Notes: generated by a model from the letters alone, not told the origin. Counted from the first letter of the stretch, positions 24,391-36,456 are shown. The stretch is DNA of 64,000 nt from Trema orientale (GCA_002914845.1 JXTC01000080.1:626396-690395); one strand, 5' to 3'. Numbers and translations: made by a program.

Positions 24391-25212
24391 TATCGAAGCC
24401 AGAGAGAAACCACCAACCCTAGCCCTCCGGACCCGAAACCAGCTCCGATTAGCCGAAATTCAAAGCTCCCGAATTCGAACTCGCCGGGCTCTGTTACCGG
24501 ATCTTCCGAATATTCGACCCAGATTTTACAGGAAAACAAATTTGGTCGAATCGATAAAATAAAACGGTGAGAGAGTTGGAGAGAGAGAGAGAGAGAGATT
24601 AACGAAATGACTGTTTAAAGCTCAATTTGAAATTATGGTCCTGATTATAATTAATTAAGAATTTAATTTAATTAGTGAGAAATGATTGAAATTAATCAGT
24701 GATTTGAGATAAGCTTCCAAGCACAGGAGCAAAGAGGAAAAAAAAAAAAAAAAAAGAGAGAGATTGAAAGCGAAGGCGAGCGAGGCGTCTGGAGCAGCTA
24801 CATGATAAACAGACGGGCTCCGAAACAAACAAAGTACTATTATGCGGTTGAGTCTACGGTAAGCGTTGAGGTTCGCGTGCACTACTTGGTTCGTAGCAGT
24901 GATTGATGACGTGGCGTGATTTCATTTGGTGGGTGCATGTCATGCTTGTGGGCAACAAGGATAGGAGTTGATTAGGAGGGGGAATTGCTAACGTGGCATT
25001 AGATTATTGGTTTGACAAGAGGAAGTACTTTGCGACCTTTTGTTTGATACTTTTTAGAATTTGCAGATGCTTTTATTAGATTTGATTACTTTTAACCCTC
25101 TCTCTAATAATGATTTGTGTGTTCTTTTTCGCTTAATTGTGTATTTCTGTCTAAATAAATAAATAACAATCGATCATTTCTTAGCGTAACAGAGACTGTT
25201 CTCGGAAACTTT
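24391..25212. other. ATG1 promoter and upstream spacer
   Basis: The first 150 bases are GC-richer and lie in the 5' leader of ATG1. A GA repeat (24580-24598; CT-rich on the transcribed strand) is typical of plant 5' leaders. Beyond that I see no gene. Confidence 0.5.
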
Positions 25213-25570
25213 GGCCCGTTTGTTTCGCCTATTTGAATGTGTGTATTTGAATGGAAATTGTGGAATTGGTTATGATTGAAATGGAAGACATTTGAATGGA
25301 AAAAATAGTGGAATGAGTTATAATTAGAATGGGAGTATTGGAATGGACCATTCAAAAACACTTCTTCCCCTCCATTCTCATCCAAGACACAAAAATTCAT
25401 TCAAATAGTTGATGTGACTGATGAACCATTTGAATAGAAAAACTAAATTGTTAAAACAAACACTCATTCCAAAAGACCATTTAAATGGAAAATTTAAAGT
25501 TGTTGAAACAAACACCCATTCAAATGGATTTTCCATTCTAATGGAATGGAATGGGCGAACCAAACGGTCC
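25213..25570. mobile_element. MITE with GGCCCGTTTG-type inverted ends
   Basis: The left end GGCCCGTTTGTTTCGCC and the reverse complement of the right end (GGACCGTTTGGTTCGCCC) match, giving a 358-bp non-coding element. The inside is also partly palindromic, rich in ATTTGAATGG and its complement. Flanking bases are TTT on both sides, compatible with a 3-bp target duplication. The ends resemble PIF/Harbinger-type MITEs of plants. Open frames inside are artefacts of the palindromic repeats. Confidence 0.7.
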
Positions 25571-27738
25571 TTTTATATTTCTTTTTTTTTCAAAATAAGA
25601 AAAAAAAAAAAAGGGTGCGACAAATATGAAATGTAGCTTGTAATTTTTGCTTACTTCTTGAGATTGATCTCTAACATTTTTATTTTTTTTTTTGGAGGGG
25701 GGGGGGACATTTTTGGTCTCACAAGTAAGAGAAGGATGGACAGCCAGCCACCAAAGAAGACCACCAATCAAAAAGAGTCCGCAAAAGGGCCCCCCAGTAT
25801 GAAATTGAACCAAATTTGTGCTGCTTCGAATCTGGTTGGCTTGTTTACTTTAATTACTTTCGGACCAATTCAACTCATCAACCCAACCCAACAAGGCCGC
25901 CCTTACCTGTTCGAGCTGAAGTCTATATGAACTCTAAAACGTTATTGTGATTGTGAGAATGAATTTAATAATCAAAATGACAATTTCTTTTGAACATGTT
26001 ATAAATTTGCTAACTTACGTATATAAGTTTGTAAGAATGACGGTTGGGCTAGCTCATTAAGAGGAAGACATCACAATATAACATGAGTTAAGCCCGACAC
26101 TCCATAACATGGGAAGTGCCAATAATGGATTCAGTATTGTATAAATATCTACAGACGTGGCACATTACATTAACACATTATACATAGTTTATATTATTTC
26201 CAATTTGTTTTCCTAGTTAAAAGTCTTTTCTTTTTACCTTCTCCTCAAAAGTTTAACTCTAAATAGAAGAATATCTACTATGATTTTAGAGGGTTTTTTT
26301 TTTTTTTTTTCATTTAAACTCTGATATGTGCCATTAGGAAATTAGCAACTCCGTAGCTAAGGCAAAGAAACTCATCTCCAAATTTTCAACATGTGCTCGT
26401 AATCATATCCCTAGGGAGATTATTATTATTATTATTATTATTATTTTGCGCATAACTTAGTTAAATGGGCGTTGTTTTATAATATTTTCGGAAACATCCA
26501 ATGGTTGTTATCCCTCACTCTGTAAGGTGTAATCATTCTAAATGGGTATCTCTTAATTTCTAGGGGATGTACTCCTATTAATCCAATAAAGACGTTTACC
26601 AAATATATATGAGTAATTTCAGGGAACCAAAAAAGTCATAAAACGACATTAGAGTTAAAAATTTTAGTAATTAAATTGGCAAAATTTTGCTCAAATGGGC
26701 TGATATATTTAGACATATGCACAATATAACAAGTTTTAACATGAGATTATAGATTGCGTCAAATCAGTGATTTAAGATTTTATGCTAGCACACAATACAA
26801 CACGACTAAAAATTAAGCAATATGACATAGCACAACACGTTTCACAACTTTAACTATATATTGGTAGCTAAAGTTTTAGACACCAACTTAGTTTAAATTT
26901 TTCTTTTAAAAAATAATGAAAATACTTTAACTAGCAAAATTAGTTTATATGATCTTATAATGTTGGATTTAGATAAAGGTATTATCTATCTAGTTATAAA
27001 TAAAAATATATCTATGCTACATAGGCAAATCTATATATTATGCTTAAGAATCTATACAATATAAGGGATACAAAATAAAACTTTTAATACATATGAGTAT
27101 TATGTATTCTACTATCTGCCAGTACATGTTACATACCATAAAAATAGTGCTCTTTATGTTGTTCCTCAATGAAACTAGTATATAACTTTCACTTTGGTAT
27201 GTTTGGTAGGAGAGAATAAACATATGAATGAATATGAGGTACAATGCCAAGGTAAGGGAGACGAGAGAGGAATGAGAGTATTATTTCCTTGTTTGGTACG
27301 AAAAGAATGAGAGAAGACAAAAGTCTTCTCCTATACTCAGGTAGCAGAGAGAAAATCGAAGGAATGAGATAATTTTAGTTATACAATATCTATTCAACTA
27401 CCTGATTGTGAAATTATCACATAAAATCTCTCAAGTTTGAAGACAATTAAAAGCTGGTTAAATTGAGAAGTTGAAACTCATTGCTCAATCATTTTTTTCT
27501 AGAGATCTTTTCTACTAACAATCATCATGCTTCGAATTTATGCATTAATCTACTGCCCCTTTCATTCACTCCAGTTCTTCCTCATGCCAAAACACGCTTA
27601 GATTTTGTTTGAAGTTTCAAAATTTCGAGTCTAGCTGAAATTTCCTAATTAATATTAAAAGTTACAAAATTTTTTCGTTGTTTTCATGTGTGCTCATCAT
27701 TTTGATTTATACTTCTTTTTTACACCTCATAACATCTC
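25571..27738. other. Spacer between MITE and tRNA-Val
   Basis: AT-rich with a G-run at 25696-25707, a T-run at 26294-26310 and an ATT repeat at 26421-26445. The stretch 27190-27400, rich in GGTA and GAATGA words, may be another decayed MITE. No gene is supported. Confidence 0.5.
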
Positions 27739-27812
27739 GTCTGGGTGGTGTAGTTGGTTATCACGCTAGTCTCACACACTAGAGGTCCCCGGTTCGAACC
27801 CGGGCTCAGACA
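27739..27812 (+). tRNA. trnV-CAC: tRNA-Val (anticodon CAC)
   Basis: A full cloverleaf fits. The acceptor stem GTCTGGG (27739-27745) pairs with CTCAGAC (27805-27811), with one G-T pair, and is followed by discriminator A. The anticodon stem CTAGT/ACTAG encloses CTCACAC with anticodon CAC. The T arm has CCCGG, TTCGAAC, CCGGG. The A box TGGTGTAGTTGG and B box GGTTCGAACC are intact. T-rich sequence follows directly, including TTTT at 27819-27822, fitting Pol III termination. There is no intron. It is a nuclear tRNA gene, 307 bases ahead of the PRA1 start. Confidence 0.96.
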
Positions 27813-28118
27813 TTCTCTTTTATTTATTATTATTTTTTTAATATATAATTTATTCATTATTCTGTTTTTATTTTATGTTTATTTCTTCGTGTTACCCCCC
27901 AGGAGCAAGGAAAGTAAGTAAAAACCCAAATCTCCCTCATTTCCACAATTGAGTCCGTTTGCAGAGAAGAGAGACACTCATAAATCAAAATCAAAATCAC
28001 AATCATAAAGAAATATAATACCAGAAATCCCTGTATCCCCTTTTCCAGTTTCCCCGAATCGTCCGTGCTGCCACCACTCCATCGTTTCTAGAAGCTTCTC
28101 TGGAAGGCACCGACCGCC
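27813..28118 (+). promoter_or_regulatory. PRA1.A promoter and 5' leader
   Basis: The 306 bases between tRNA-Val and the PRA1 start must hold the PRA1 core promoter and leader unless the promoter overlaps the tRNA. The leader side is pyrimidine-rich (28035-28095). No clear TATA box is placed with confidence. Confidence 0.35.
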
Positions 28119-29830
28119 ATGGATTGGAGCAACGTCACGGCGGAGGATCTGGTGGACGCCCTCCGCGAGGTCGACTGGTCATCGCCGCCGCGTCCTGTGT
28201 CGGAATTCTTCTCCAGATTCACTTTCCCGAGATCCTATTCCAAGTGGAGTAGCCGCCTCAAATGCAATCTCTACTAGTACGGTTTTTCTTCTTTGCTTTG
28301 CTTTGCTTTGTTTCAGCTCCTTTCCAGTTTCGGAATCGAATCGAATGGAATTGGTTTTCGTAATTTATTGATTGTCGCTCTTTTTCTGCGAATTGGAATC
28401 CAAAGTTGAAATTTCTGTAAACCCTAGGGATTTCAGATTTCGGAGTCGTGTTATTTGGATTGTTGTTGTTACTTTTTTTTTCCTTAGCGGCTAATTATGA
28501 ATCTGAAATACGCAACGATGTTTAGTTCTGAAGTCACCGGAGAAATATTAGTAATAACTATTTCAGTAATATTTTGTGTTTTGTAAATTAATTAGTTGTG
28601 ATTGTTTTAATACATTTCTATGCAGTTACCGGACCAACTACTTCCTTTTGATCGTCTTCATTCTTGGTAAGTTAATCAAACAGATCTTGATGTAATCTAT
28701 TCGTGTATTTATGTGTGTATAAGTATTTTTAATTTACAACTTAAAACTACAGGATTGGGATTTCTTCGGAGGCCGCTGGCTCTTCTGGCTGCTTTTCTGA
28801 CAGCACTTAGCATTGCTTTTCTCAATGACAGGTACCCCCACTTTTACTTCTTTCATGAATGTCCATGGTTACTTCGTGTTTACGGGTTGTTATGATTATT
28901 TCTTGTCCCACATTTTGATTAATCGAATTACTTTTGTTTTTGTAATTTTGCGTGTCGAATTGTGTTTTCACCATTTGAATTGAATCAAAGAATTTTATTT
29001 TTTCTGTTTAGTTAGTAGGACCAAGATTTTAGATATTGCTGGACTCTTTTAACACTCTCTCTGTAACCAATCTATTGTCACTAAGGATTATTGCTACAGC
29101 TTTGCAGGTACTTTTAGCGAGAAGGTAACAAGAACTGTGAGGCAGTTCTCTCCGCATTTAGCTGCAAAGATGAGGCCTCCTCTTACGTAAGTATGTTTAT
29201 TTATTGTGCTTGGCAGCTTGCTTTGAGTCGGGTATTGTTGCTTATCCTGTCTTTTCTGTATTATTTGCAGGCCTGTTATCCGTGGACGTCCATCAGCTAA
29301 AAGGGCAATATATATATGTGGTCGGCCTCGCTGGGTGTTTGTTTTGATATTCTCTTCTGGTATTAATGCTTGGAAACTATTCCATCTTTTACTGGGTGTT
29401 TGTTTTGATATTCTCTTCTGGTACTAGTGCTTGGAAACTATTCCATCTTTTACTCTATAACCCTTTTTAGTAGTTGGTTTAGAGTATTCAAATGGAAGCT
29501 AGTATGTGACTCATGATTGTGTTGTTTACCAAGCATATATGTTTCCCTTTCTTTTTGGCAGTGAGTTTCATTCTATGGTTTGTTTCTGCTGGCTTGTTAA
29601 CTGTTCTGTGGGCACTTGCTATTGGACTTCTCGGTATGTACCTTGCTCAGAAGCTCTGTGCATCTTCCTTTCTTTGTTATAACTTATTCTTTTACTAATT
29701 GGTGGCCTGTTTGCTCCCCTCCTCAGCCACCATACTCCATGCAAGCTTTAGAACACCGAACTTGAAAGCTCGCCTAAACACATTTCGTGAGGAATTCCGC
29801 GCAGTTTGGCGTAACTACAGTGAGCTGTAG
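28119..29830 (+). CDS. PRA1 family protein A (prenylated Rab acceptor)
   Basis: Small integral membrane protein of the secretory pathway, thought to act with Rab GTPases in vesicle traffic. Seven exons: 28119-28276, 28626-28666, 28753-28831, 29100-29186, 29271-29359, 29562-29633, 29727-29830. All are GT-AG and in phase, giving 209 residues, the size I recall for PRA1.A proteins. It starts MDWSNVTAEDLVDALREVDW and ends FRAVWRNYSEL. Two hydrophobic hairpins are visible: NYFLLIVFILGLGF plus LALLAAFLTALSIAF, and WVFVLIFSSVSFILWF plus LLTVLWALAIGLL. Between them lies the hydrophilic stretch FSPHLAAKMRPPLTPVIRGR. The end of exon 5 with its 5' splice site is duplicated in tandem, so a second donor lies 61 bases downstream; I chose the first because only it keeps the frame. 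Confidence 0.94.
29331..29452 (+). repeat. 61-bp tandem duplication across exon 5/intron 5 of PRA1
   Basis: Copy 1 is 29331-29391 and copy 2 is 29392-29452; they differ at two positions (TATTAAT versus TACTAGT). Each copy carries the 3' end of exon 5 and its GT donor (29360 and 29421). The few mismatches indicate a fairly recent event. Confidence 0.95.
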
Positions 29831-32800
29831 CTTACCTAGAGAGTTTCTACAATGTGAGTATAAATCAGTCTGGATACATTTAGAGAGACTCATGTCTTCA
29901 TCTAGCTGTTATACTTACCATTTCATCCATTTCTCTGCAGTTAATTAAATCTTTCAAATTAGTCTCCACTTAGAGGAATTTAAATAATTAAAAGGGCTTG
30001 GATTTTTTATTTGAGGCATAATGTTATGCATAAGGTGCCCATTGGGCTGTTTTTAGAAATTACCAACGTGGATGTGGTATAATGCAGACATAGTTTAGGA
30101 TATATGTACTTTAAGCAGAATACTCTATTTTGTAATTTTAGTTGTGCTCCTTTTCAAGGAAAGAAGGAAAAAGGATAGGCAAGGATGTGGTATTGGCTCA
30201 TTCTTGTCAAAATCATGTTTGTGATATTGAAATTTTAAGTTTAAGGGAGGCAAGTGATGGAATGTCGAGTGAGCTGTGCACTAACACCATATAAGTCAAT
30301 CTAGAGCAATTTGAAATAAAAATAGTGTGACAAGAAGGCATATGAGAGCTTCTCTCTTTTCAGAAGCTTTTTTCATGAATAAAGTTCAATTAAGTCTACA
30401 ACACTGCTTTAATGGTTATTTAGACTCTTTAACTCTGCTTTTCCTTGAGGAATGACAAGTATGAATTGCTTCATTGGATAATGAAATTTATGCAGTTTGT
30501 TGAATTTGGTAACTCTATGCATTTACTTATAAAAATTCTTTGAAAAATTGGTTGCACAGTTTTTTCTTACCCTTTAGTTGATTTCAGTTTGGAAGACGTG
30601 TTATAATAGTTAGCCTATTCCTTTTACAGACCAGTTATAGGCATAAATTGTAAATGCAACAATTTTGGCTTGGTTGTGTTTGCTGAATATAGAAGTGCCG
30701 ACGCTTGTTATAGGCATAACACTTGTTTAGTTTTATCTGTTTGAATATGATATTGATGAAATCTGTATAACGGAATTTCATGTAAGTTAGATTAAAAACT
30801 TGAATTGGTGGCTTTCCTTGATGTTGACAAATTTCTCTTTAGCTGATGCGTTTTGTTTTGGGGTATACATGTTGCAAAATATTTGTTTCACTGAAATTTT
30901 CTTCTTCCCATTCTTCTTATGTTGATCCCTCCACTAATCAAGCCGATCTTAACTTGCCACTTGGATTCAGCATTGCTTGTTGGCATCTTTCTTTTAATAT
31001 TTCCGAATGTTTTTTTTTGTCCTATAGGGAATTAGCATCTTTCTTGGATTCAGCACTCCCCCACTCATACAAATTGCTATTCTGAATTTAGGCTAAACTG
31101 CTGTCTCTGTTACTGGTACAAATTATTTCCATTTGGCTGGATAGAATTCTCAGGTGAAGGTTGCCTATCTTTGTGGATCCCTAAAGGGTTGTAAATTGTA
31201 ATGGTACTTTTTTTTCTTGTAAAGCAAATTGTTTACTTTTTATCTTCCATATTCATCAGAACTCTTGGAGAATTTTCTGGTGCAACTTTAGAATTTCTAT
31301 ATGCAGTAGTTGCTAACAACTTTAGAACATTAGGGTATTGCCATTAGTACCCATTCTGGTTTGTCTAAGAACTCTGTTTGCTTGGCTCCTAATAGAGGCT
31401 AGTAGTTCACTTGATGCAATGGTGTGTATTATTTTTTTAACGGTTTTCAGAGTGATTCGTAGTTTGAGCTGGTATTTAGTACACATTTATGGCCAATCGG
31501 TATTGATGTGCAGTTCTGGGGCCACTTTGTGAAGCTTGTTTATTTTGTCAAATTTTGTGTGCAGCTTCTATTACTTGGTTTGTGTTTGAGGGCATTCCAC
31601 ATGTGTCTATAATGATTTCATTTATCTTCAGCCTTCACTTGCACTCGTTAGCATTGACTTATAATTTGCCAGGCCCATGATTATTCGCCCAAGACTTTTA
31701 TTTATGGTAAATCTTGATTTTCTCGTTAATTTTATATGAACCTAGAGATTAGGGAGTACTGCATTTATTAGAGATGGATGATAAGAGTGTTGATTAAGAT
31801 GGAAATGCGTTTTTGGCCAGCTGATTGGGGATTTTGATTGGGGATTTTCTCGTTAACTTTAACCTTGGGTGTTAAAGTTTCATGTGACTNGGTGGTGGTT
31901 GTAAGAAAAAGGTCAGATCTAGCGACTCTGTTGCCTATGAGGGCCACATAGTTCTTTTTAACCATTTGGGTATAACTTTTATAGAAGAAATTTGTGGTAA
32001 TAGTATAAACATCTTCGCGTAGACTTGTAGTAAAATGTTCCCAAACATATGCCACGAATAGATTCATTATCAGAAGGATCCGTACATTTCTAGTATCCCT
32101 TGTGAGCATGGACTCTCTTTTCTCCTTTCGGAGCAGTGTTTTTATATTTGTTCTTTTACTTGTATGTTTTCTTATAATTTCTTTGGTATCTGGCCGCGTT
32201 GCCTTGCAACACTTAAGCTTTGAGCGCAACCATCCAAAGCCACGTAAAACTTGTTCTTAATTGTCCATGTCGTGTCGTGTGCCGTCGGCTTTTCTTATTT
32301 TTGAGTGGCGTTCTCGTGGTTGAGAGCAGTTTGGCTTGTACTTGTGTTCGAATCTTGTAGTCGACTTTGCATTATGTTGGCCTTTCGGACAACGACAGTA
32401 GGAAAATCACAAGTTTATTTCAGCTGACCCTTCACGTAACCCCTCATTCTTCATCGCCCTTTGTTGCTTTCATGGGATATGAGAATTTTTTTCCCATAAT
32501 AATGATAGCTTATAGTTTTTAACGTAAAATTGAAGTATAACTGTATCAGAATCAAACTAGTCTATTAAGTGACGAAATTTGATAGTTCGGAAATACTAAA
32601 ACCATGTAGTTATCTTAGATAAACGTGGGGCTTTTAACATAAAATTAGAATCATATCTAAATCAAATAATACCGAATTATGATAAAATGTGATTCGAAGA
32701 GGATTCAAAAATCTACGATCAGAATGATAAATATCCCACCACAGAATCATTCTCTCCAAATTTATGACTTTACGCTGCTAAGAAATACGAAAATCCAAGT

Positions 32801-33793
32801 GATTGCATTGATCTGTTAAATCTAGCATAAGACTTGTAAACCTAGCACCAAAATTTAGGAACTGATTCCGTGGACGGCACACGGCACACTGACATACTTT
32901 TCCAGGCCAGGCTATCCGCGGGGCGGAACGTGGCATTCTGCTTATTTGTCCATAATCAAGACTAGACTCAAGATCCGCACTTTGCTATACATATGAAAGT
33001 TGGTTTCTTCTTCTAAAAAGATATCAAGATTGAGATTGGTTTTTGTTTTAAAACATACCGTGGGGAATAAAATTGATATGGGACTTTTGTACATGTTTCT
33101 TTTTATATTCTCTTTAGACATTATAATATGAGAAAAGCATAAAAAGGAACAGGGTGTTTCAGGGTGTGAAACGGGTCTCCCTTTAAGAAAAGGAAAAAGC
33201 CATTGAATAAAAGACAGCCAACTAAGGTATTGCTAGCTAGCTAGCTAATGTTACACTTTTGGCCTTTAGAGAAATGCGAAATGATCATCGAACGGTTTCT
33301 TTAAAGCATTAAGCATGTGATTGTTTTTTCAATAAGATTTAAGTGGGGAGAAGAAAATGCATTAACGAACCCATGATATGAATAAAACCAAAAGCTATAC
33401 TAACACGTAACAATATTAAATACATAACATGGCTTTAAAAATTAAAAGACAAAATTTCGAACTTTCTGAGGGAAACCCATAGGAAAAAAAAAGGGTGGTA
33501 GCCTTTGAGCAGTCATATCTCATAAATTCACAGGCTGGCAGCAGGGCCATGTTATATATATATAGATAGATTTTTTCAGGCTTTAACTTGCTCAAACATC
33601 TACACCACTCATCTCCAAATCTCTCTCTCTCTCTAACGAAGCATATTATACGTTATTATTCTTCATCTCTAAATCAAGAGATACCATTATTCCATGATGA
33701 AGATGACAAAATGAAAGCCGAGAGGTACTCGGAAGAAGGAGCTCGATCAAAATTAAGAAGGTGGAGAGCTGTTAATTAATAAGAGAAATATTA
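29831..33793. other. Spacer downstream of PRA1
   Basis: The first few hundred bases are PRA1 3' untranslated region. No gene, RNA or bounded transposon is supported over the ~4 kb. An isolated N sits at 31890. There is a TAGC tandem run at 33233-33246 and a TA run at 33551-33562. Base composition is less AT-rich than other spacers up to 32.4 kb, but the short frames lack family features. Confidence 0.45.
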
Positions 33794-33964
33794 ATGGCGC
33801 ATTATCTGAGTTGGGCACAAGCGGTAGCCTCAGCATGGGGCTTCATGTTATTGGTGGGTCTCATGTGTTGCTGCCTCAGCACCAAACCTACCCAACACGG
33901 CGGCGGCGAGGCTGGCTCCGCCAACGCAAGCTGCACCTGTGACGGTGGCTATGCCGGGGTTTGA
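33794..33964 (+). CDS. Possible small Cys-rich membrane peptide, 56 aa
   Basis: ATG at 33794 to TGA at 33964. The peptide starts MAHYLSWAQAVASAWG, then has a hydrophobic stretch (about residues 11-24), three successive cysteines (25-27), a polar Gly-rich part and a second cysteine pair (C47, C49) near the C-terminus. I recognise no family. Support is indirect: the frame is GC-richer than the AT-rich flanks (for example the stretch 33896-33955), and a TATA-like run lies 230 bases upstream (33551-33562). No homologue is known to me, so coding status is open. Confidence 0.4.
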   Translation: MAHYLSWAQAVASAWGFMLLVGLMCCCLSTKPTQHGGGEAGSANASCTCDGGYAGV

Positions 33965-35280
33965 ACATTATCAATATTATTATTATATAGTCTATATATA
34001 TAAATTTTGCTTTTGATCTTCTTGAGTTGATTCTTTGCTTCCTTAGCTACTTTCCTTTTTCCACCACAGAAAAAAGTAATTTGGGTTGTGATTTGGGTTC
34101 CTTTAGTGACTAGCTAGTAGCTACAATTTTTTTTTTTTGTTTTTTTTTGGCTAGCAAACATAGAATTTAATTCATTTCTTGTTATTAGTGGATTTGACCA
34201 AAATTAGCTAGTCTTATTATATGTATAGAATTGGTTTGAATGCTATTATACCTGTAATTTTCTCACTACATATGCAAGTCCGATCGATTTCTTCTTACTT
34301 TATTTCAATTACCTGTACTGTATGTTTTGATTTCATACAACTTCATGCAATCAACTAGTAATTAATGTATATATAATTGAGAGACAACTAGTAGTTAATG
34401 TGTATAGAATTAAGAAACTTTTTTTTTAAAAAAAAAAAATACTGGCTTTTGAGAAAAATAGTGTCAGGTGCAGTAAATCCATCAAGGATCACTGATAACA
34501 ATAGTAGTGATTATGGCTTGCGCATTTAAATAATGGTATGCTGGACATAGCGTGACCGTGAAGCTAGTCTTTGGTTTTTTTAAATAAATGTTTTTGATAA
34601 ATATATTTTTCCCGCATGAAAGGCCAGCCGCTTTGGGGATCCAAGAAGGGAAGTTGACATTAGTGGTAATAATTTGGAAAAAATGAATTTTTTAGGAGCA
34701 TTTTGAAAAAGTATAATGCTATGGGACACTAGGTGCCCAGCACCACATGATATGTCAATCTGTCATTGTCTAATCATAATTATAATTCATGTGAAACTCA
34801 TGTGGGACTAAGTTTATTAATTATAATCATCTAGTGACAAACATGCATGTTATTGTGGCGTTGGCATTATATCATTACTTTTTGAAAAATGACTTTTCTA
34901 ATAGTAGTACTACAGTGTTGTATGATCTTATGTGGTGAAGGATCATACAATTAATGACATTGATTAGTTCTAAAAAAAAGTCATAATTTTATATTTACAA
35001 ATTATATGACTTATGCCATATAACGCTATGACACTACTACAAATGTCATTTGTCAAAATATTCCTAAAAAAGTTATCTGAGTCCAAATTATTACTATTCG
35101 GGTCCATTTCCCAACCAAGAACGCTGTATCTCGAGGCCCAATCTTCGGCGGTCCAGTCCAATTTGGGCCTAGGAAGATATATACTGGGCCGAAATAATGG
35201 CTTGGGCTTGCATGACTGGGAAACATGGACATGGGTAGGACTAATTTGGGCCAAAATGACTTTCTTTTTTTTTTTCTCCT
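33965..35280. other. Spacer
   Basis: AT-rich. The run 34720-34880 (GGGACACTAGGTGCCCAGCAC and a later GGCGTTGGCATTAT) may be a decayed MITE, but its ends do not pair cleanly. Nothing else is supported. Confidence 0.4.
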
Positions 35281-35438
35281 TCTAAAATGGTACTTTGAGG
35301 AGTATCAATAACTTCTTGACCATAGGTCAAAATCTTTGACTATGAAAAAACTATTAGTTATGATTTTTTCATAATCAAGAAGTTCTTGACCATAGGTTAA
35401 GAAATCCTTGACACTCCTAAGATTGTCATTTTTGAAAA
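35281..35438. mobile_element. Foldback hairpin element, ~158 bp
   Basis: The left part (AGGAGTATCAATAACTTCTT at 35298) and the reverse complement of the right part (AGGAGTGTCAAGGATTTCTT ending at 35418) pair, and similarity extends to the outer ends. Within it CTTCTTGACCATAGGT occurs twice in direct orientation. It is non-coding. It is probably a MITE or an inverted duplication that could make a hairpin RNA. Confidence 0.5.
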
Positions 35439-36189
35439 AGTGCATAAAAAACTCATTTCGGCAGAAGTTAGTCCTATCCATGTTTTTTTTTCTGAAAAAT
35501 GTGGTATTTATCTGGACTAGAATAAGCTTCCATTGACCTTTCCCTTTAGTTTCTCATTGAAAGTGTATTTATTAAGAATCAAAATTACACCAATACTCTA
35601 ATATCACTGTTTCCATTCTTATCTATACAAATTAATTTCATGCTTTGGTCAGATTGGTCTCTAGTTTAATTTCGGCGTCAAAGTGTACAAAGTATTTAGA
35701 CATCTGCTTCAAAACCAAGTCTCACGCGACGCAACAATCTACCAACGTAATACCAAGTCAGAGTACCATGACACACGTAAATCGAAAAAGAGAAACGAAA
35801 AAAAGGTTACACTAATAATTTATTGAACACGGCATTGACAATATGTGACCAAAAAACTGGCAATATAATCTTAGCTTCATCTCAAAAGCAGCTTATAATT
35901 AATCACCACCTGTACAGTCCCCGTCAAGCCAGTACTTACGTATAGCTTTTCTCCTTCGTTTTGACCAATTCACAACATTTTTCAGTTTTATAACGTTGAA
36001 TCTTCGATTTCAAGACATTTGAAAGAGTTCATTTATTATAAATTTGTACAAGATTGTTCTAAATTATTAAAAAGGGGCATACATAGCTAGGAGATCAGCT
36101 TATAAGGCAATTAATTTAGTGCTCGATCGATCAATATTGTTGGTGGGGTGATAATATCATCAAACGATTAGATTGTAACAAAAAAAGAC
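35439..36189. other. Spacer
   Basis: AT-rich sequence upstream of the small Gly-rich frame. No TATA box can be assigned with confidence and no gene is seen. Confidence 0.4.
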
Positions 36190-36456
36190 ATGCAGACTTG
36201 GACAGTTATAGTGGTTGTTTTTCTTTCGGTGTCCATTGTTCTTGTTTCTTTGAGTTTGCTCTGTCGACGGCTTACGTGGGTTGGATTTGGCGGTGGGATT
36301 AGTGGGAGTGGTGGTTATCATCACCATCATCATCATGGAGGTGGAGGTGTAGTTGGAGCTGATTTTGGCGGCAGTGGAGCTGATTTTGGTGGCGGCAGTG
36401 GAGCTGATTTTGGTGGTGGCGGTGGCGGAGGAGGAGGAGGAGGAAGCATAGTTTAA
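36190..36456 (+). CDS. Possible glycine-rich membrane protein, 88 aa
   Basis: ATG at 36190, stop at 36456. A single hydrophobic helix (about residues 4-24, VIVVVFLSVSIVLVSLSLL) is followed by CRR (25-27), which predicts a membrane anchor with a cytoplasmic or wall-facing tail by the positive-inside rule. The tail is Gly-rich and contains six consecutive histidines (44-49) and three GADFGG repeats (56-61, 63-68, 71-76) before a Gly run. This build resembles plant glycine-rich proteins but I cannot name a family. Codons in the tail are repetitive, so the repeat may have grown by slippage. Transcription is unproven. Confidence 0.45.
   Translation: MQTWTVIVVVFLSVSIVLVSLSLLCRRLTWVGFGGGISGSGGYHHHHHHGGGGVVGADFGGSGADFGGGSGADFGGGGGGGGGGGSIV

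Noticed and set aside
31768-32229. Minus-strand frame of 153 residues in the PRA1 downstream spacer
   Set aside because: It contains the N at 31890, has no recognisable domain, no splice partners and no homologue known to me.
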